A stretch of 19,447 nucleotides of DNA from Flavobacterium sp. (GTDB taxonomy: Bacteria; Bacteroidota; Bacteroidia; Flavobacteriales; Flavobacteriaceae). Position 1 is the stretch's first letter. Every line of letters begins with the position of its first letter. The notes beneath the pieces were generated by a model. It had not been told where the DNA came from, ran no database searches, and saw only the letters and a list, made by a program, of their open reading frames with translations. The stretch lies in contig JASLGC010000054.1 of the NCBI GenBank assembly GCA_030150335.1, forward strand, positions 1 through 19,447. Direction: 5' to 3'. Of this stretch, positions 8,693 to 15,256 are shown one piece after another. The translations under genes and the position numbers were made by a program.

Positions 8693-9337
8693 TTAAGAAT
8701 ATTTTACTGTGATAGTTTCCAACACGTTTGCAACATCTCTACAGCTATCTGTAGCAGTTTCTAACGCAGACATTACCTCTTTATACTTAATAATTTCTAT
8801 TGCATTATTTTCATTCTCAAAGATATCAGCTACTGCTTTATCGAATACCTTATCAGCTTTACGTTCCAAACGAGAAATATTCTTACAAACCTCAGCCAAT
8901 GCCGGTAAGTTCTTCATGTCTTTTAATTCTAAAAGACCACGAGATACCTCACTACAAGCTTCTAAATTAGCCTCTGTAAGTTTTCTTAATGGTTTAGTAA
9001 TCTTGTCAATCTGATACAATCTCATACGAGATGCAGCATCTGAAAGATGATCGGCTACAGCGTCAACCGCTGTAATTAGGTTGTGTATATCCTCTCTATC
9101 AAAAGGAGTAATGAAATTTCTACCTAATTCAATTCTAGTCGTTTGAGCAATTGCTTCGATGTCTTGTTTAATAACCTCTACATCTTTTAATAATTTCTCT
9201 CTTTCTTTTGCAGGCGCATTTACTGCTTCATGCAAAGTTTGTGAAAGTGACTTAATCTTAATAGCTGCCTTCTCGAATAAAGGGTAAAACACTTTATCTT
9301 TTGGCACCAAAAACTGAAAAATACTATTTAGCGACAT
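8693..9337 (-). CDS. DUF47/PhoU-like Pit accessory protein
   Basis: This cytoplasmic helical protein belongs to the DUF47 (YkaA/TIGR00153) family, distant relatives of PhoU that are usually encoded with PiT transporters and thought to modulate them. The 214-residue form from ATG 9337 starts MSLNSIFQFLVPKDKVFYPLFEKAA, the usual family N terminus; an upstream in-frame start would add 12 unrelated residues and overlap the promoter. The rest is antiparallel long helices with conserved acidic stretches (DREDIHNLITAVDAVADHLSDAASRMRLY and LETATDSCRDVANVLETI), the PhoU-like metal-binding and bundle pattern. It is first in the operon. Confidence 0.93.
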   Translation of the reverse strand: MSLNSIFQFLVPKDKVFYPLFEKAAIKIKSLSQTLHEAVNAPAKEREKLLKDVEVIKQDIEAIAQTTRIELGRNFITPFDREDIHNLITAVDAVADHLSDAASRMRLYQIDKITKPLRKLTEANLEACSEVSRGLLELKDMKNLPALAEVCKNISRLERKADKVFDKAVADIFENENNAIEIIKYKEVMSALETATDSCRDVANVLETITVKYS

Positions 9338-9362
9338 TATATTTAATGATAAAAAACGGAGA

Positions 9363-9370
9363 CAAAAGTA
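9363..9370 (-). promoter_or_regulatory. Candidate -7 element for the DUF47-pit operon
   Basis: On the minus strand TACTTTTG (9370-9363) matches TAnnTTTG exactly, 25 nt before the DUF47 start. I see no TTG at the normal -33 spacing. Confidence 0.5.
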
Positions 9371-9453
9371 CATTATTTATACTATTCTATTGTATCCTTC
9401 GTGTTATTTTTTTGTCTATCCCAAAAATCATACCTAATGTTTTATATGAACTT

Positions 9454-9461
9454 TAATTTTG
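9454..9461 (+). promoter_or_regulatory. Candidate -7 element for the carboxyltransferase gene
   Basis: TAATTTTG matches TAnnTTTG exactly and lies 47 nt before the ATG at 9509. No TTG is found 17-23 nt upstream. Confidence 0.42.
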
Positions 9462-9508
9462 TATTTTAGCGAAACTCAAAGAAAAGCGTAGAAATAACCT
9501 ATCAAACT

Positions 9509-11137
9509 ATGGATATAAACTTCAATAAAAACGAAGACCACAACAAGCTTTTATTGTCTGATATGAAACGCAGATTAATCAAAGTAAAAAAAGGTGGTGG
9601 AGACAAAAGAATTGCCAAACTACACGACCAAGGAAAGTTAACCGCAAGAGAGCGCATCGATTATCTTTTAGATGATAAAGCTTCAAGTATTGAGATTGGT
9701 GCTTTTGTTGGTGACGATATGTACCAAGAACACGGAGGTTGCCCCTCAGGTGGAGTAGTTGTAAAAATTGGATATATAAAAGGTAAACAATGTATCGTTG
9801 TTGCCAACGATGCTACTGTAAAAGCAGGTGCTTGGTTTCCAATTACAGGTAAAAAAAACTTAAGAGCACAAGAAATTGCCATCGAAAATAAACTTCCTAT
9901 CATCTATTTAGTCGATAGTGCAGGTGTTTATTTACCTCTACAAGATGAAATTTTCCCAGATAAAGAACACTTCGGACGCATATTTAGAAACAACGCTATT
10001 ATGAGCAGCATGGGTATTACTCAAATTGCAGCAGTAATGGGTAGTTGTGTTGCCGGTGGTGCTTACCTTCCTATTATGAGTGACGAAGCCTTAATCGTTG
10101 ACAAAACAGGAAGTATTTTCTTAGCAGGAAGTTATTTGGTGAAAGCCGCAATTGGTGAAAACATAGATAACGAAACTTTAGGAGGAGCTACTACACACTG
10201 TGAAATATCAGGTGTTACCGACTATAAAGCAGCAGACGATAAAGACGCATTAGACAAAATCAAAAACATCGTTGATAAAATTGGTGATTTTGACAAAGCA
10301 GGATACAGCAGAGTTAAACCTAAGAAACCAGCTTTAGACCCTAATGACATCTACGGAATCTTGCCAAAAGCACGTACAGAACAATACGATATGTTAGAAA
10401 TCATCAAGCGTTTAGTTGATGATTCTGAATTCGAACAATACAAAGAAGGTTACGGTCAAACTATTATCACTGGATATGCTCGCATAGACGGATGGGCAGT
10501 AGGTATCGTAGCTAACCAACGTAAAGTGGTTAAAACTACAAAAGGAGAAATGCAGTTTGGTGGAGTTATTTACTCTGACTCAGCAGACAAAGCAACTCGT
10601 TTTATTGCCAACTGTAATCAAAAGAAAATACCATTAGTATTCTTACAAGACGTTACAGGATTTATGGTAGGTTCTAAATCAGAACACGGTGGTATTATTA
10701 AAGACGGAGCTAAAATGGTAAATGCCGTTGCCAACTCTGTAGTTCCTAAATTCACTGTAGTAGTGGGTAACTCTTACGGAGCAGGAAACTACGCAATGTG
10801 TGGTAAAGCTTATGATCCACGTTTAATCTTTGCTTGGCCAAGTGCTGAATTAGCTGTAATGGGTGGTTCACAAGCTGCCAAAGTATTATTGCAAATTGAA
10901 GCATCTTCTTTAAAAGCTAAAGGCGAAGAGTTAACTCCTGAAAAAGAACAAGAATTATTTGACAAAATTAAAGCGAAGTACGACAATCAAGTTTCACCGT
11001 ATTATGCGGCAGCAAGATTATGGACAGACGCTATAATCGATCCTCTTGATACAAGAACATGGATCTCAATGGGTATTGAAGCTGCTAATCACGCTCCAAT
11101 AGAAAAGCCCTTTAATCTTGGAGTAATTCAAGTATGA
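9509..11137 (+). CDS. Acyl-CoA carboxylase carboxyltransferase (beta) subunit
   Basis: This is the carboxyltransferase subunit of a biotin-dependent acyl-CoA carboxylase, moving CO2 from carboxybiotin to an acyl-CoA in the cytoplasm. Its 542 residues have two crotonase-fold halves: the N half with NDATVKAGAWFPITGKK (100-116), YLVDSAGVYLP (133-143) and GSCVAGGAYLP (178-188, oxyanion-hole glycines), and the C half with FLQDVTGFMVG (378-388) and SYGAGNYAMCGKAYDPR (422-438). The pattern is closest to methylcrotonyl-CoA carboxylase beta (leucine breakdown), though propionyl- or geranyl-CoA remain possible. It lacks the zinc ribbon of AccD. No biotin carboxylase or biotin carrier gene is next to it, so its alpha subunit must lie elsewhere. 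Transcribed alone, with a terminator 14 nt beyond the stop. Confidence 0.9.
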   Translation: MDINFNKNEDHNKLLLSDMKRRLIKVKKGGGDKRIAKLHDQGKLTARERIDYLLDDKASSIEIGAFVGDDMYQEHGGCPSGGVVVKIGYIKGKQCIVVANDATVKAGAWFPITGKKNLRAQEIAIENKLPIIYLVDSAGVYLPLQDEIFPDKEHFGRIFRNNAIMSSMGITQIAAVMGSCVAGGAYLPIMSDEALIVDKTGSIFLAGSYLVKAAIGENIDNETLGGATTHCEISGVTDYKAADDKDALDKIKNIVDKIGDFDKAGYSRVKPKKPALDPNDIYGILPKARTEQYDMLEIIKRLVDDSEFEQYKEGYGQTIITGYARIDGWAVGIVANQRKVVKTTKGEMQFGGVIYSDSADKATRFIANCNQKKIPLVFLQDVTGFMVGSKSEHGGIIKDGAKMVNAVANSVVPKFTVVVGNSYGAGNYAMCGKAYDPRLIFAWPSAELAVMGGSQAAKVLLQIEASSLKAKGEELTPEKEQELFDKIKAKYDNQVSPYYAAARLWTDAIIDPLDTRTWISMGIEAANHAPIEKPFNLGVIQV

Positions 11138-11150
11138 TGAATAAACCGGA

Positions 11151-11184
11151 AAAATGGGATACTGCAAAGTATCCTATTTTTTTT
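11151..11184 (+). terminator. Terminator of the carboxyltransferase gene
   Basis: AATGGGATACT (11153-11163) pairs with AGTATCCTATT (11168-11178) with one G-U pair, around a GCAA tetraloop, extended by A-T pairs and followed by a T-run to 11184. Confidence 0.88.
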
Positions 11185-11260
11185 GTACCTATATCAAACA
11201 TCTTTGTTTGACAACCACCACTCAAGAAGTAGATACAAATACAAAAAGCACAATCACTTC

Positions 11261-11293
11261 TAATCCAAAATATAGATAGGCAATTTTGGATTA
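11261..11293. repeat. 11-bp inverted repeat of unknown role
   Basis: TAATCCAAAAT at 11261-11271 and ATTTTGGATTA at 11283-11293 form a perfect inverted repeat around 11 nt. No T-run follows on either strand, so it is not an obvious terminator, and it lies outside both promoters. Confidence 0.45.
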
Positions 11294-11382
11294 CGGATAA
11301 CTCCCTATGACAATTGACCACATCTAATCACAGCTTATCATGCTCTCATCATGCTAACACTTCTATTTGTAAGCAAAACAAA

Positions 11383-11413
11383 AAAGCACTTGCTATCAAA
11401 TAACAAGTGCTTT
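11383..11413 (-). terminator. Terminator of the LysR-YeiH unit
   Basis: AAAGCACTTG (11383-11392) pairs with CAAGTGCTTT (11404-11413) around an 11-nt loop. Read on the minus strand it is followed by a T-rich tract, as needed to end transcription after the YeiH-family gene. Confidence 0.87.
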
Positions 11414-11444
11414 CCTATAATTATAAGTAATGAAACAACTACCC

Positions 11445-12395
11445 TTAATTCACGTATAATATATATAATAATGAGGCAATCGATATAAACACCCACAACC
11501 CTACTCCTTCTAACAATGGTTTAATCCCTACAGATTTCACAGTGCGATAAGACAATGATGTTCCGATTAAAAACAACGTTAGCGTTAACGCCGCTTTAGA
11601 AACCTCAACAATATAAGGTCCTATCAATTGCACAAAAGGAATGTATGAGTTCGCTAACATTGCCAAAACGAAGAATCCAATGAAATATGGCAACTTTACT
11701 TTCCCTCCTTTATTCTTGAATAACACCGTTGACAAGAAAGCAACAGGAATCACCCATAACGCACGAGCCAACTTAACTGTTGTAGCTACTTCCAATGCCT
11801 CATCACCATATTTCGCAGCGGCACCAACTACCGAACTCGTATCGTGAATAGCAATCGCAGACCACAATCCAAAATCAATCTGACTCATTCCAAGGTAATG
11901 TCCTATTGGTGGGAAGATAATCAAAGCGATTGAGTTTAAGATAAACACAATACCCAAGGCTACTGATATTTGCTTCTCATCCGCTTTTATCACTGGAGAA
12001 ACAGCTGCAATTGCACTTCCTCCACATATAGCAGTACCAGATGAAATCAAATAAGAAATCTTCTTGTCTATTTTAAAAGCCTTTCCAAGGATAAACCCAA
12101 GACCTAACGTTAAGAATATTGAGAAAACAGTTAGAATAAACCCATCCTTACCAGCAGATAAAGCACTGTAAATATTCATTCCAAAACCAAGACCAACTAC
12201 CGCTACTTTTAGTAATAGCCCCGTTGTCTTTTTGGTTTGTTTGGAATAAGGGTTTTCAAAAATTTGGGCATAAACTATACCCATTATTAAAGCAGCGGCT
12301 GATGAGATAAAAGGAAATAAACTCAATATCCCCAATCCGATTAGCATTACTTTACTAAGTGCATCACTATTTGTGTTACTTGTATTAATTGACAT
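11445..12395 (-). CDS. yeiH: YeiH/UPF0324-family putative exporter
   Basis: This is an integral membrane protein of the UPF0324 (YeiH, Cons_hypoth698) family, often annotated as putative sulfate exporter, though direct transport proof is thin. Its 316 residues contain about nine or ten helices. The family signatures are present: SSGTAICGGSAIAAVSPVI at about 118-136 and AIAIHDTSSVVGAA at about 180-193, the latter with an invariant-looking HD pair. The gene follows a LysR regulator by 71 nt on the same strand. The pairing recalls the E. coli yeiE/yeiH neighbourhood, where the regulator is also LysR-type; there the genes are divergent, here tandem. Confidence 0.9.
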   Translation of the reverse strand: MSINTSNTNSDALSKVMLIGLGILSLFPFISSAAALIMGIVYAQIFENPYSKQTKKTTGLLLKVAVVGLGFGMNIYSALSAGKDGFILTVFSIFLTLGLGFILGKAFKIDKKISYLISSGTAICGGSAIAAVSPVIKADEKQISVALGIVFILNSIALIIFPPIGHYLGMSQIDFGLWSAIAIHDTSSVVGAAAKYGDEALEVATTVKLARALWVIPVAFLSTVLFKNKGGKVKLPYFIGFFVLAMLANSYIPFVQLIGPYIVEVSKAALTLTLFLIGTSLSYRTVKSVGIKPLLEGVGLWVFISIASLLYILYVN

Positions 12396-12455
12396 CTGTT
12401 CGGTTATTTTTCAGAGACAAAGGTCGCCTGAACTACAGCCAAAAGAAAATTCATA

Positions 12456-12474
12456 ATAGTTATAACCTATAACT
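12456..12474. promoter_or_regulatory. Candidate LysR-type operator upstream of yeiH
   Basis: The sequence contains AGTTATA-ACC-TATAACT (12458-12474), a perfect 7-bp inverted repeat, and within the same stretch ATAG-N7-CTAT (12456-12470), which fits the T-N11-A form of LysR boxes. It is about 70 bp upstream of the yeiH start and overlaps the stop codon of the LysR gene. Position and form suit regulation of yeiH by the adjacent LysR protein. Confidence 0.5.
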
Positions 12475-13363
12475 TCACGTTATGCGTTATTACAAAACGG
12501 ATGAACAATTCTACCAATGCACTCTCCTGCCCTTGGCGCTGTATAATAGAGAAATTACGAGTTATATCCAATCCCTCTACATCAATCACAGTCAACTCAT
12601 TATAACGCAATTCCTTCAAAATAGCGTGAATTGATAAAAAGGCAACACTATTAGAATGCATCAAATACATCTTAATACTCTCCGTACTTGAGAAGTTCAT
12701 CTCATTCTTCAAATCGTTGATGCTAATTCCAACTTCCTTTAATTGAGCACCGACCACATCTAAAGTACCAGACCCATTTTCACGCAATAAAAAAGACAAG
12801 TCCTTTAATTCCTCAGCCTTAATCACCCCTTTCTTAGCCAATGGATTCCCACTACCACATACCAATACAATCTCATCCTTTATAAAGTCGATATACTTAA
12901 TTTGCGGATTCTTAGAAAACCCCTCTACAATCCCCACATCAATACTCTTACTCAAAAGCAAGTTCTCAATAGCAGTCGTATTATCAGAAAACACATCCAA
13001 ATGAAGGTCATTTACTTTCTTGCGGAACTCAGCCAATAAAGGAGGCAACACATATTGGGAAACCGTAGTACTTGCACCAACACACAGACTACCATCCATT
13101 TTAGCATTTAAGGCGTGAATATCAAATTCTAAATTCCTATAAATAGAGAATATCTCCTCCGCATAACTATATAGCAACTCCCCTGCTTCCGTCAGACTAA
13201 TCTTCATTCCATCTCTCAAAAACAATTTAGTTTGATAAGACGACTCAATCTCCTGAATGTGTTTTGTAACAGCAGGCTGAGAAATAAGTAATTCCTTAGC
13301 AGCTTTTGTAAAGCTCCCTCTTTTTGCCACTGTATAAAAAACTCTTAATCTAAAATCGAACAT
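12467..13363 (-). CDS. LysR-family transcriptional regulator
   Basis: This DNA-binding regulator has the LysR N-terminal winged helix-turn-helix at about residues 1-60 (RVFYTVAKRGSFTKAAKELLISQPAVTKHIQEIE) and a periplasmic-binding-like effector domain after a linker helix (about 85-295). From ATG 13363 it has 298 residues, a normal length; a GTG at 13384 would add seven residues with no family support. Domain VGAS-TVSQYVLPPLL at about 90-105 starts the effector domain. The ligand is not evident; CysB/CbbR/YeiE-like regulators of sulfur or redox functions are plausible because the next gene is YeiH. It is first in the two-gene unit and has inverted repeats upstream suited to autoregulation. 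Confidence 0.92.
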   Translation of the reverse strand: MFDFRLRVFYTVAKRGSFTKAAKELLISQPAVTKHIQEIESSYQTKLFLRDGMKISLTEAGELLYSYAEEIFSIYRNLEFDIHALNAKMDGSLCVGASTTVSQYVLPPLLAEFRKKVNDLHLDVFSDNTTAIENLLLSKSIDVGIVEGFSKNPQIKYIDFIKDEIVLVCGSGNPLAKKGVIKAEELKDLSFLLRENGSGTLDVVGAQLKEVGISINDLKNEMNFSSTESIKMYLMHSNSVAFLSIHAILKELRYNELTVIDVEGLDITRNFSIIQRQGQESALVELFIRFVITHNVKL

Positions 13364-13405
13364 ATCTATATAATTATGAAGCACAATAAAGAATAGAATC
13401 CACGA

Positions 13406-13436
13406 ATTATACCATCAAAACCGTGAATTGTATAAT
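13406..13436. promoter_or_regulatory. Inverted repeat upstream of the LysR gene
   Basis: ATTATAC (13406-13412) and GTATAAT (13430-13436) are inverse copies 17 nt apart, about 45-75 bp before the LysR start. LysR proteins usually repress their own gene through such sites. The half-sites share TTATA/TATAA with the 12456-12474 site. Confidence 0.4.
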
Positions 13437-13457
13437 AACCGTAGTAATAGTCTATTC

Positions 13458-13465
13458 TATCTTTG
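13458..13465 (+). promoter_or_regulatory. Candidate plus-strand -7 element
   Basis: TATCTTTG matches TAnnTTTG and points away from the LysR gene into the structured spacer. The nearest upstream TTG (13428-13430) is 27 nt away, longer than the 17-23 usual, so this is weak. A minus-strand match, TATTTTTG at 13478-13471, could serve the LysR gene. Confidence 0.3.
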
Positions 13466-13522
13466 TATTACAAAAATAAGCTAACAAGTTAGTAAACGAC
13501 AAAAATATAGAAAATAAAAGGT

Positions 13523-13570
13523 ATGAGCTGTGTAAGTTGTTGCACAAAAGTGGAAGAATCTCAAATATAG
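13523..13570 (+). CDS. Possible 15-residue cysteine-rich peptide
   Basis: The frame reads MSCVSCCTKVEESQI and stops at TAG 13568-13570. Three of its first seven residues are cysteine, unusual for chance in AT-rich DNA. AAAGG lies immediately before the ATG, too close for a good Shine-Dalgarno, and a weak -7 element sits about 58 nt upstream. It could be a leader peptide sensing cysteine supply, a small protein, or a chance frame; nothing in the sequence decides. Confidence 0.22.
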   Translation: MSCVSCCTKVEESQI

Positions 13571-13720
13571 TAGTTTTAAGCATATTTATATATCGAAGTC
13601 CCCACTTGATTTATAAACTCCACAAACACAACCACAGAATAGCTTTGCAAAAAGCTACAATTAAATTGAGTGATTTACAATTTAGATTATTTTGTAAATC
13701 TACATGTATCACTTAGAAGA

Positions 13721-13750
13721 AAAGCTGTCTCCGTTAAAAGAGGCAGCTTT
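13721..13750. terminator. Terminator after the 2OG oxygenase gene
   Basis: AAAGCTGTCTC (13721-13731) pairs with GAGGCAGCTTT (13740-13750) with one G-U pair, around an 8-nt loop. The minus-strand exit is T-rich, so it ends the oxygenase transcript; the plus-strand exit is also moderately T-rich. Confidence 0.82.
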
Positions 13751-13757
13751 GATTCTT

Positions 13758-14384
13758 TTATCTTGTTTTTAACCATCCTGTGATACTATATCTCGGATGA
13801 TTTACCATCTTCACTTCGTGTTCAATGTATTTACTATCAAATACTACTAAACGTCCAGGCAATGGCTGCACAATTTCTTCTCTTTCCCCTCCATCCTCAT
13901 TCTGAAGATAAAGTGCTAATTCCCCACCATAAGCAGGAGTCCAATCTTGGTCATTAAGATATAATACCATAGATAGTGTTCTACGCGTATCCGTGTGGAA
14001 TACGTCTAAATGTCTTTTATAAAATGTCCCTTCAGGGTAACAAGCATAGTGAAACTCTCCTTCTTGAATTCCCAAATAGCAAGTGCGATTAATGTACTCT
14101 ATAAAAGCATTTATCTTATTAAAATACATTCTTTCCACTTCATCAGGTTGCTTTTCGTTAAGCCATAAAATAGAATCCCCACGGATTTCCTCTACCACTT
14201 GCTCACTTGAAGCTTGCCCAATTGCTGCTTTTTTGAAATTCTCCAAATCTTGTTTCAAAAACAAATTTGCTCTAAGCAGATTGATTTCCTCTTCACAGAA
14301 AAAACAATCAATTACTGAGTATTTACGATTCATTAAATCGTCTATAATTAACTCATAAAATGGATTTACTTCAAAATCACCCAT
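13758..14384 (-). CDS. 2OG/Fe(II) oxygenase, EGLN/PPHD-like prolyl hydroxylase
   Basis: This 208-residue cytoplasmic enzyme has a full set of double-stranded beta-helix oxygenase residues: H125 and D127 in YKRHLDVFH, H189 in YIEHEV (iron ligands), and R198 in RYSITGW (2-oxoglutarate contact). Segments EIRGDSILWL (66-75), VLYLNDQDW (140-148), GGELALY (153-159) and PGRLVVFDS (176-184) follow the layout of animal EGLN/PHD2 and of the bacterial Pseudomonas PPHD, which hydroxylates a proline of elongation factor Tu. The substrate here is therefore inferred to be a protein prolyl residue, possibly EF-Tu, not free proline. It has no signal peptide. It is monocistronic, divergent from the PepSY operon; a regulatory link to iron would make sense but is not shown. 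Confidence 0.9.
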   Translation of the reverse strand: MGDFEVNPFYELIIDDLMNRKYSVIDCFFCEEEINLLRANLFLKQDLENFKKAAIGQASSEQVVEEIRGDSILWLNEKQPDEVERMYFNKINAFIEYINRTCYLGIQEGEFHYACYPEGTFYKRHLDVFHTDTRRTLSMVLYLNDQDWTPAYGGELALYLQNEDGGEREEIVQPLPGRLVVFDSKYIEHEVKMVNHPRYSITGWLKTR

Positions 14385-14406
14385 ACATTAATAAATAAAA
14401 AGTACA

Positions 14407-14414
14407 CAAATATA
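14407..14414 (-). promoter_or_regulatory. Candidate -7 element of the oxygenase gene
   Basis: On the minus strand TATATTTG (14414-14407) matches TAnnTTTG and lies 22 nt before the start codon. No standard -33 TTG accompanies it. Confidence 0.45.
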
Positions 14415-14459
14415 TATTACAATAGAAAAAAAATAATCTCTAAAACCGAAGTATTTTTC

Positions 14460-14474
14460 TTAACTAAAAGTTAA
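14460..14474. repeat. Short palindrome in the divergent spacer
   Basis: TTAACT-AAA-AGTTAA is a perfect 6-bp inverted repeat midway between the oxygenase and the PepSY operon. It may be a regulator site, but it is short and very AT-rich. Confidence 0.25.
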
Positions 14475-14549
14475 ATTACATCTACTTTTATATATCATTT
14501 ATCACGCCAAAAAATTAAGAGAAAACAGAATTATTTGATTTTTATCACA

Positions 14550-14586
14550 AATAATTATTAAGAAATAAAAAATAGGATTACTTTTG
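14550..14586 (+). promoter_or_regulatory. Candidate promoter and palindrome of the PepSY operon
   Basis: TACTTTTG at 14579-14586 matches TAnnTTTG exactly, 22 nt before the first start codon. A perfect 10-bp palindrome AATAATTATT (14550-14559) covers the expected -33 area. Its AT-rich form recalls Fur-type boxes, which would suit an iron operon, but the match is too short to identify the regulator. Confidence 0.45.
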
Positions 14587-14608
14587 TTTTTAATTAATCT
14601 AAATAATA

Positions 14609-14941
14609 ATGTACACACTGTTATTCTGTCTCGTTACACTAAGTTTTTTCATGCTATACAATAGCTCACAAAAAGTCAAGTTTACCAAGCATTGTTTATT
14701 TACAGTGTGGATAAGAAATAATCGAAAGACGGCAAAATACATTGCCTACGCATTACTTCTTAGTTCATTATTATTGCAAATCCAGTACAATGGATTAGGT
14801 GTAGGCTTAATGACGTATGCTATGTTTCTAATGCTAACATCAGTTATAACTGTAGCTACATACCCTACTATTTCAATGAAGTACACACAAGTACTTAGCT
14901 TAGTAGGTGTTAGTCTATTATTTGAATACATACTTTTCTAA
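14609..14941 (+). CDS. DUF3325-like small membrane protein
   Basis: This 110-residue protein has three or four membrane helices (about 1-17, 44-62, 64-83, 91-109) with a polar NNRKTAKY segment before helix 2. The layout, with arginine-lysine residues leading into a leucine-rich helix and a GLGVGL turn, resembles DUF3325 proteins, which in Proteobacteria lie with PepSY-TM and DUF3649 genes in siderophore uptake loci. Function is unknown; it probably assists the PepSY reductase in the inner membrane. It is the first gene of the operon, with the next start 4 nt after its stop. The DUF3325 link rests on topology, length and context more than on strong identity. Confidence 0.72.
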   Translation: MYTLLFCLVTLSFFMLYNSSQKVKFTKHCLFTVWIRNNRKTAKYIAYALLLSSLLLQIQYNGLGVGLMTYAMFLMLTSVITVATYPTISMKYTQVLSLVGVSLLFEYILF

Positions 14942-14945
14942 TATT

Positions 14946-15236
14946 ATGCCAGCAAACAAAAAACATTTAGAAACGTCGGCATGGCAACGCTTTTTAAAAT
15001 TCACAGCAGGCTGTATAGGAGGTTTCTTTCTCACCATTACATTCCACATGTTTTTCATGTATTTCTTTGAAGCAAAACCAGTATATACAACTATGTTTTT
15101 TACAGGTTTTATCCTATGGGCAGTTTTATTTATCCTTGCGTTTATTGCAAAAAGTGGGTATAAAATATGGGCAATCTATGCAGTACTAACCATCCTTTTT
15201 TACTTACCCTACCTAATCAAACCAATTAATATATAG
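14946..15236 (+). CDS. DUF3649-like small membrane protein
   Basis: The product has 96 residues from ATG 14946, which is 4 nt after the previous stop; an in-frame ATG at 14907 would overlap the upstream gene by 35 nt and add an unlikely N terminus. It begins with a polar segment (KKHLETSAWQRFLKF), then three helices, a GCIGGFF motif in the first (about 19-25) and an IAKSGYKIW motif (about 59-67). These match the GGY and ARS-W-R-W features of DUF3649 iron-uptake-associated proteins. The role is unknown, likely as a partner of the PepSY protein encoded 20 nt downstream. Confidence 0.75.
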   Translation: MPANKKHLETSAWQRFLKFTAGCIGGFFLTITFHMFFMYFFEAKPVYTTMFFTGFILWAVLFILAFIAKSGYKIWAIYAVLTILFYLPYLIKPINI

Positions 15237-15256
15237 GACTATTACTTTACAACCTT

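Larger units (their letters stand above)
11138..11444. other. 307-bp convergent intergenic region rich in hairpins
   Basis: This spacer lies between the convergent carboxyltransferase and YeiH genes. It holds a terminator at each end (11151-11184 and 11383-11413) and, between them, a 7-bp hairpin TCAAACA/TGTTTGA at 11194-11211 and an 11-bp inverted repeat at 11261-11293. A 69-codon minus-strand reading frame across it has no recognisable features and I do not call it a gene. Confidence 0.6.
13364..13757. other. Structured 394-bp intergenic region
   Basis: The spacer between the LysR gene and the convergent end of the oxygenase gene holds: an ATTATAC-N17-GTATAAT inverted repeat (13406-13436) and an AGAATAGA/TCTATTCT pair (13390-13397 and 13451-13458) near the LysR promoter; possible -7 elements in both directions; a 15-codon cysteine-rich reading frame (13523-13570); a TAGCTTT hairpin with a GCAA loop (13640-13657); a 9-bp stem GATTTACAA/TTGTAAATC (13672-13700); and a terminator (13721-13750). 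Unusually structured for a plain spacer; a plus-strand small RNA is possible. Confidence 0.5.

Noticed and set aside
9509..11137. AccD, the acetyl-CoA carboxylase beta subunit
   Set aside because: There is no N-terminal zinc ribbon, the length of 542 is far above the roughly 280-300 of AccD, and both crotonase halves are on one chain as in MCC/PCC beta subunits.
11112..11321. 69-codon minus-strand reading frame in the 11138-11444 spacer
   Set aside because: It overlaps the end of the carboxyltransferase gene and crosses its terminator, and the predicted product shows no domain or membrane pattern.
14907..14945. Upstream ATG start for the DUF3649-like gene
   Set aside because: It would overlap the preceding gene by 35 nt and add 13 residues not expected of the family, while ATG 14946 gives a compact 4-nt junction.
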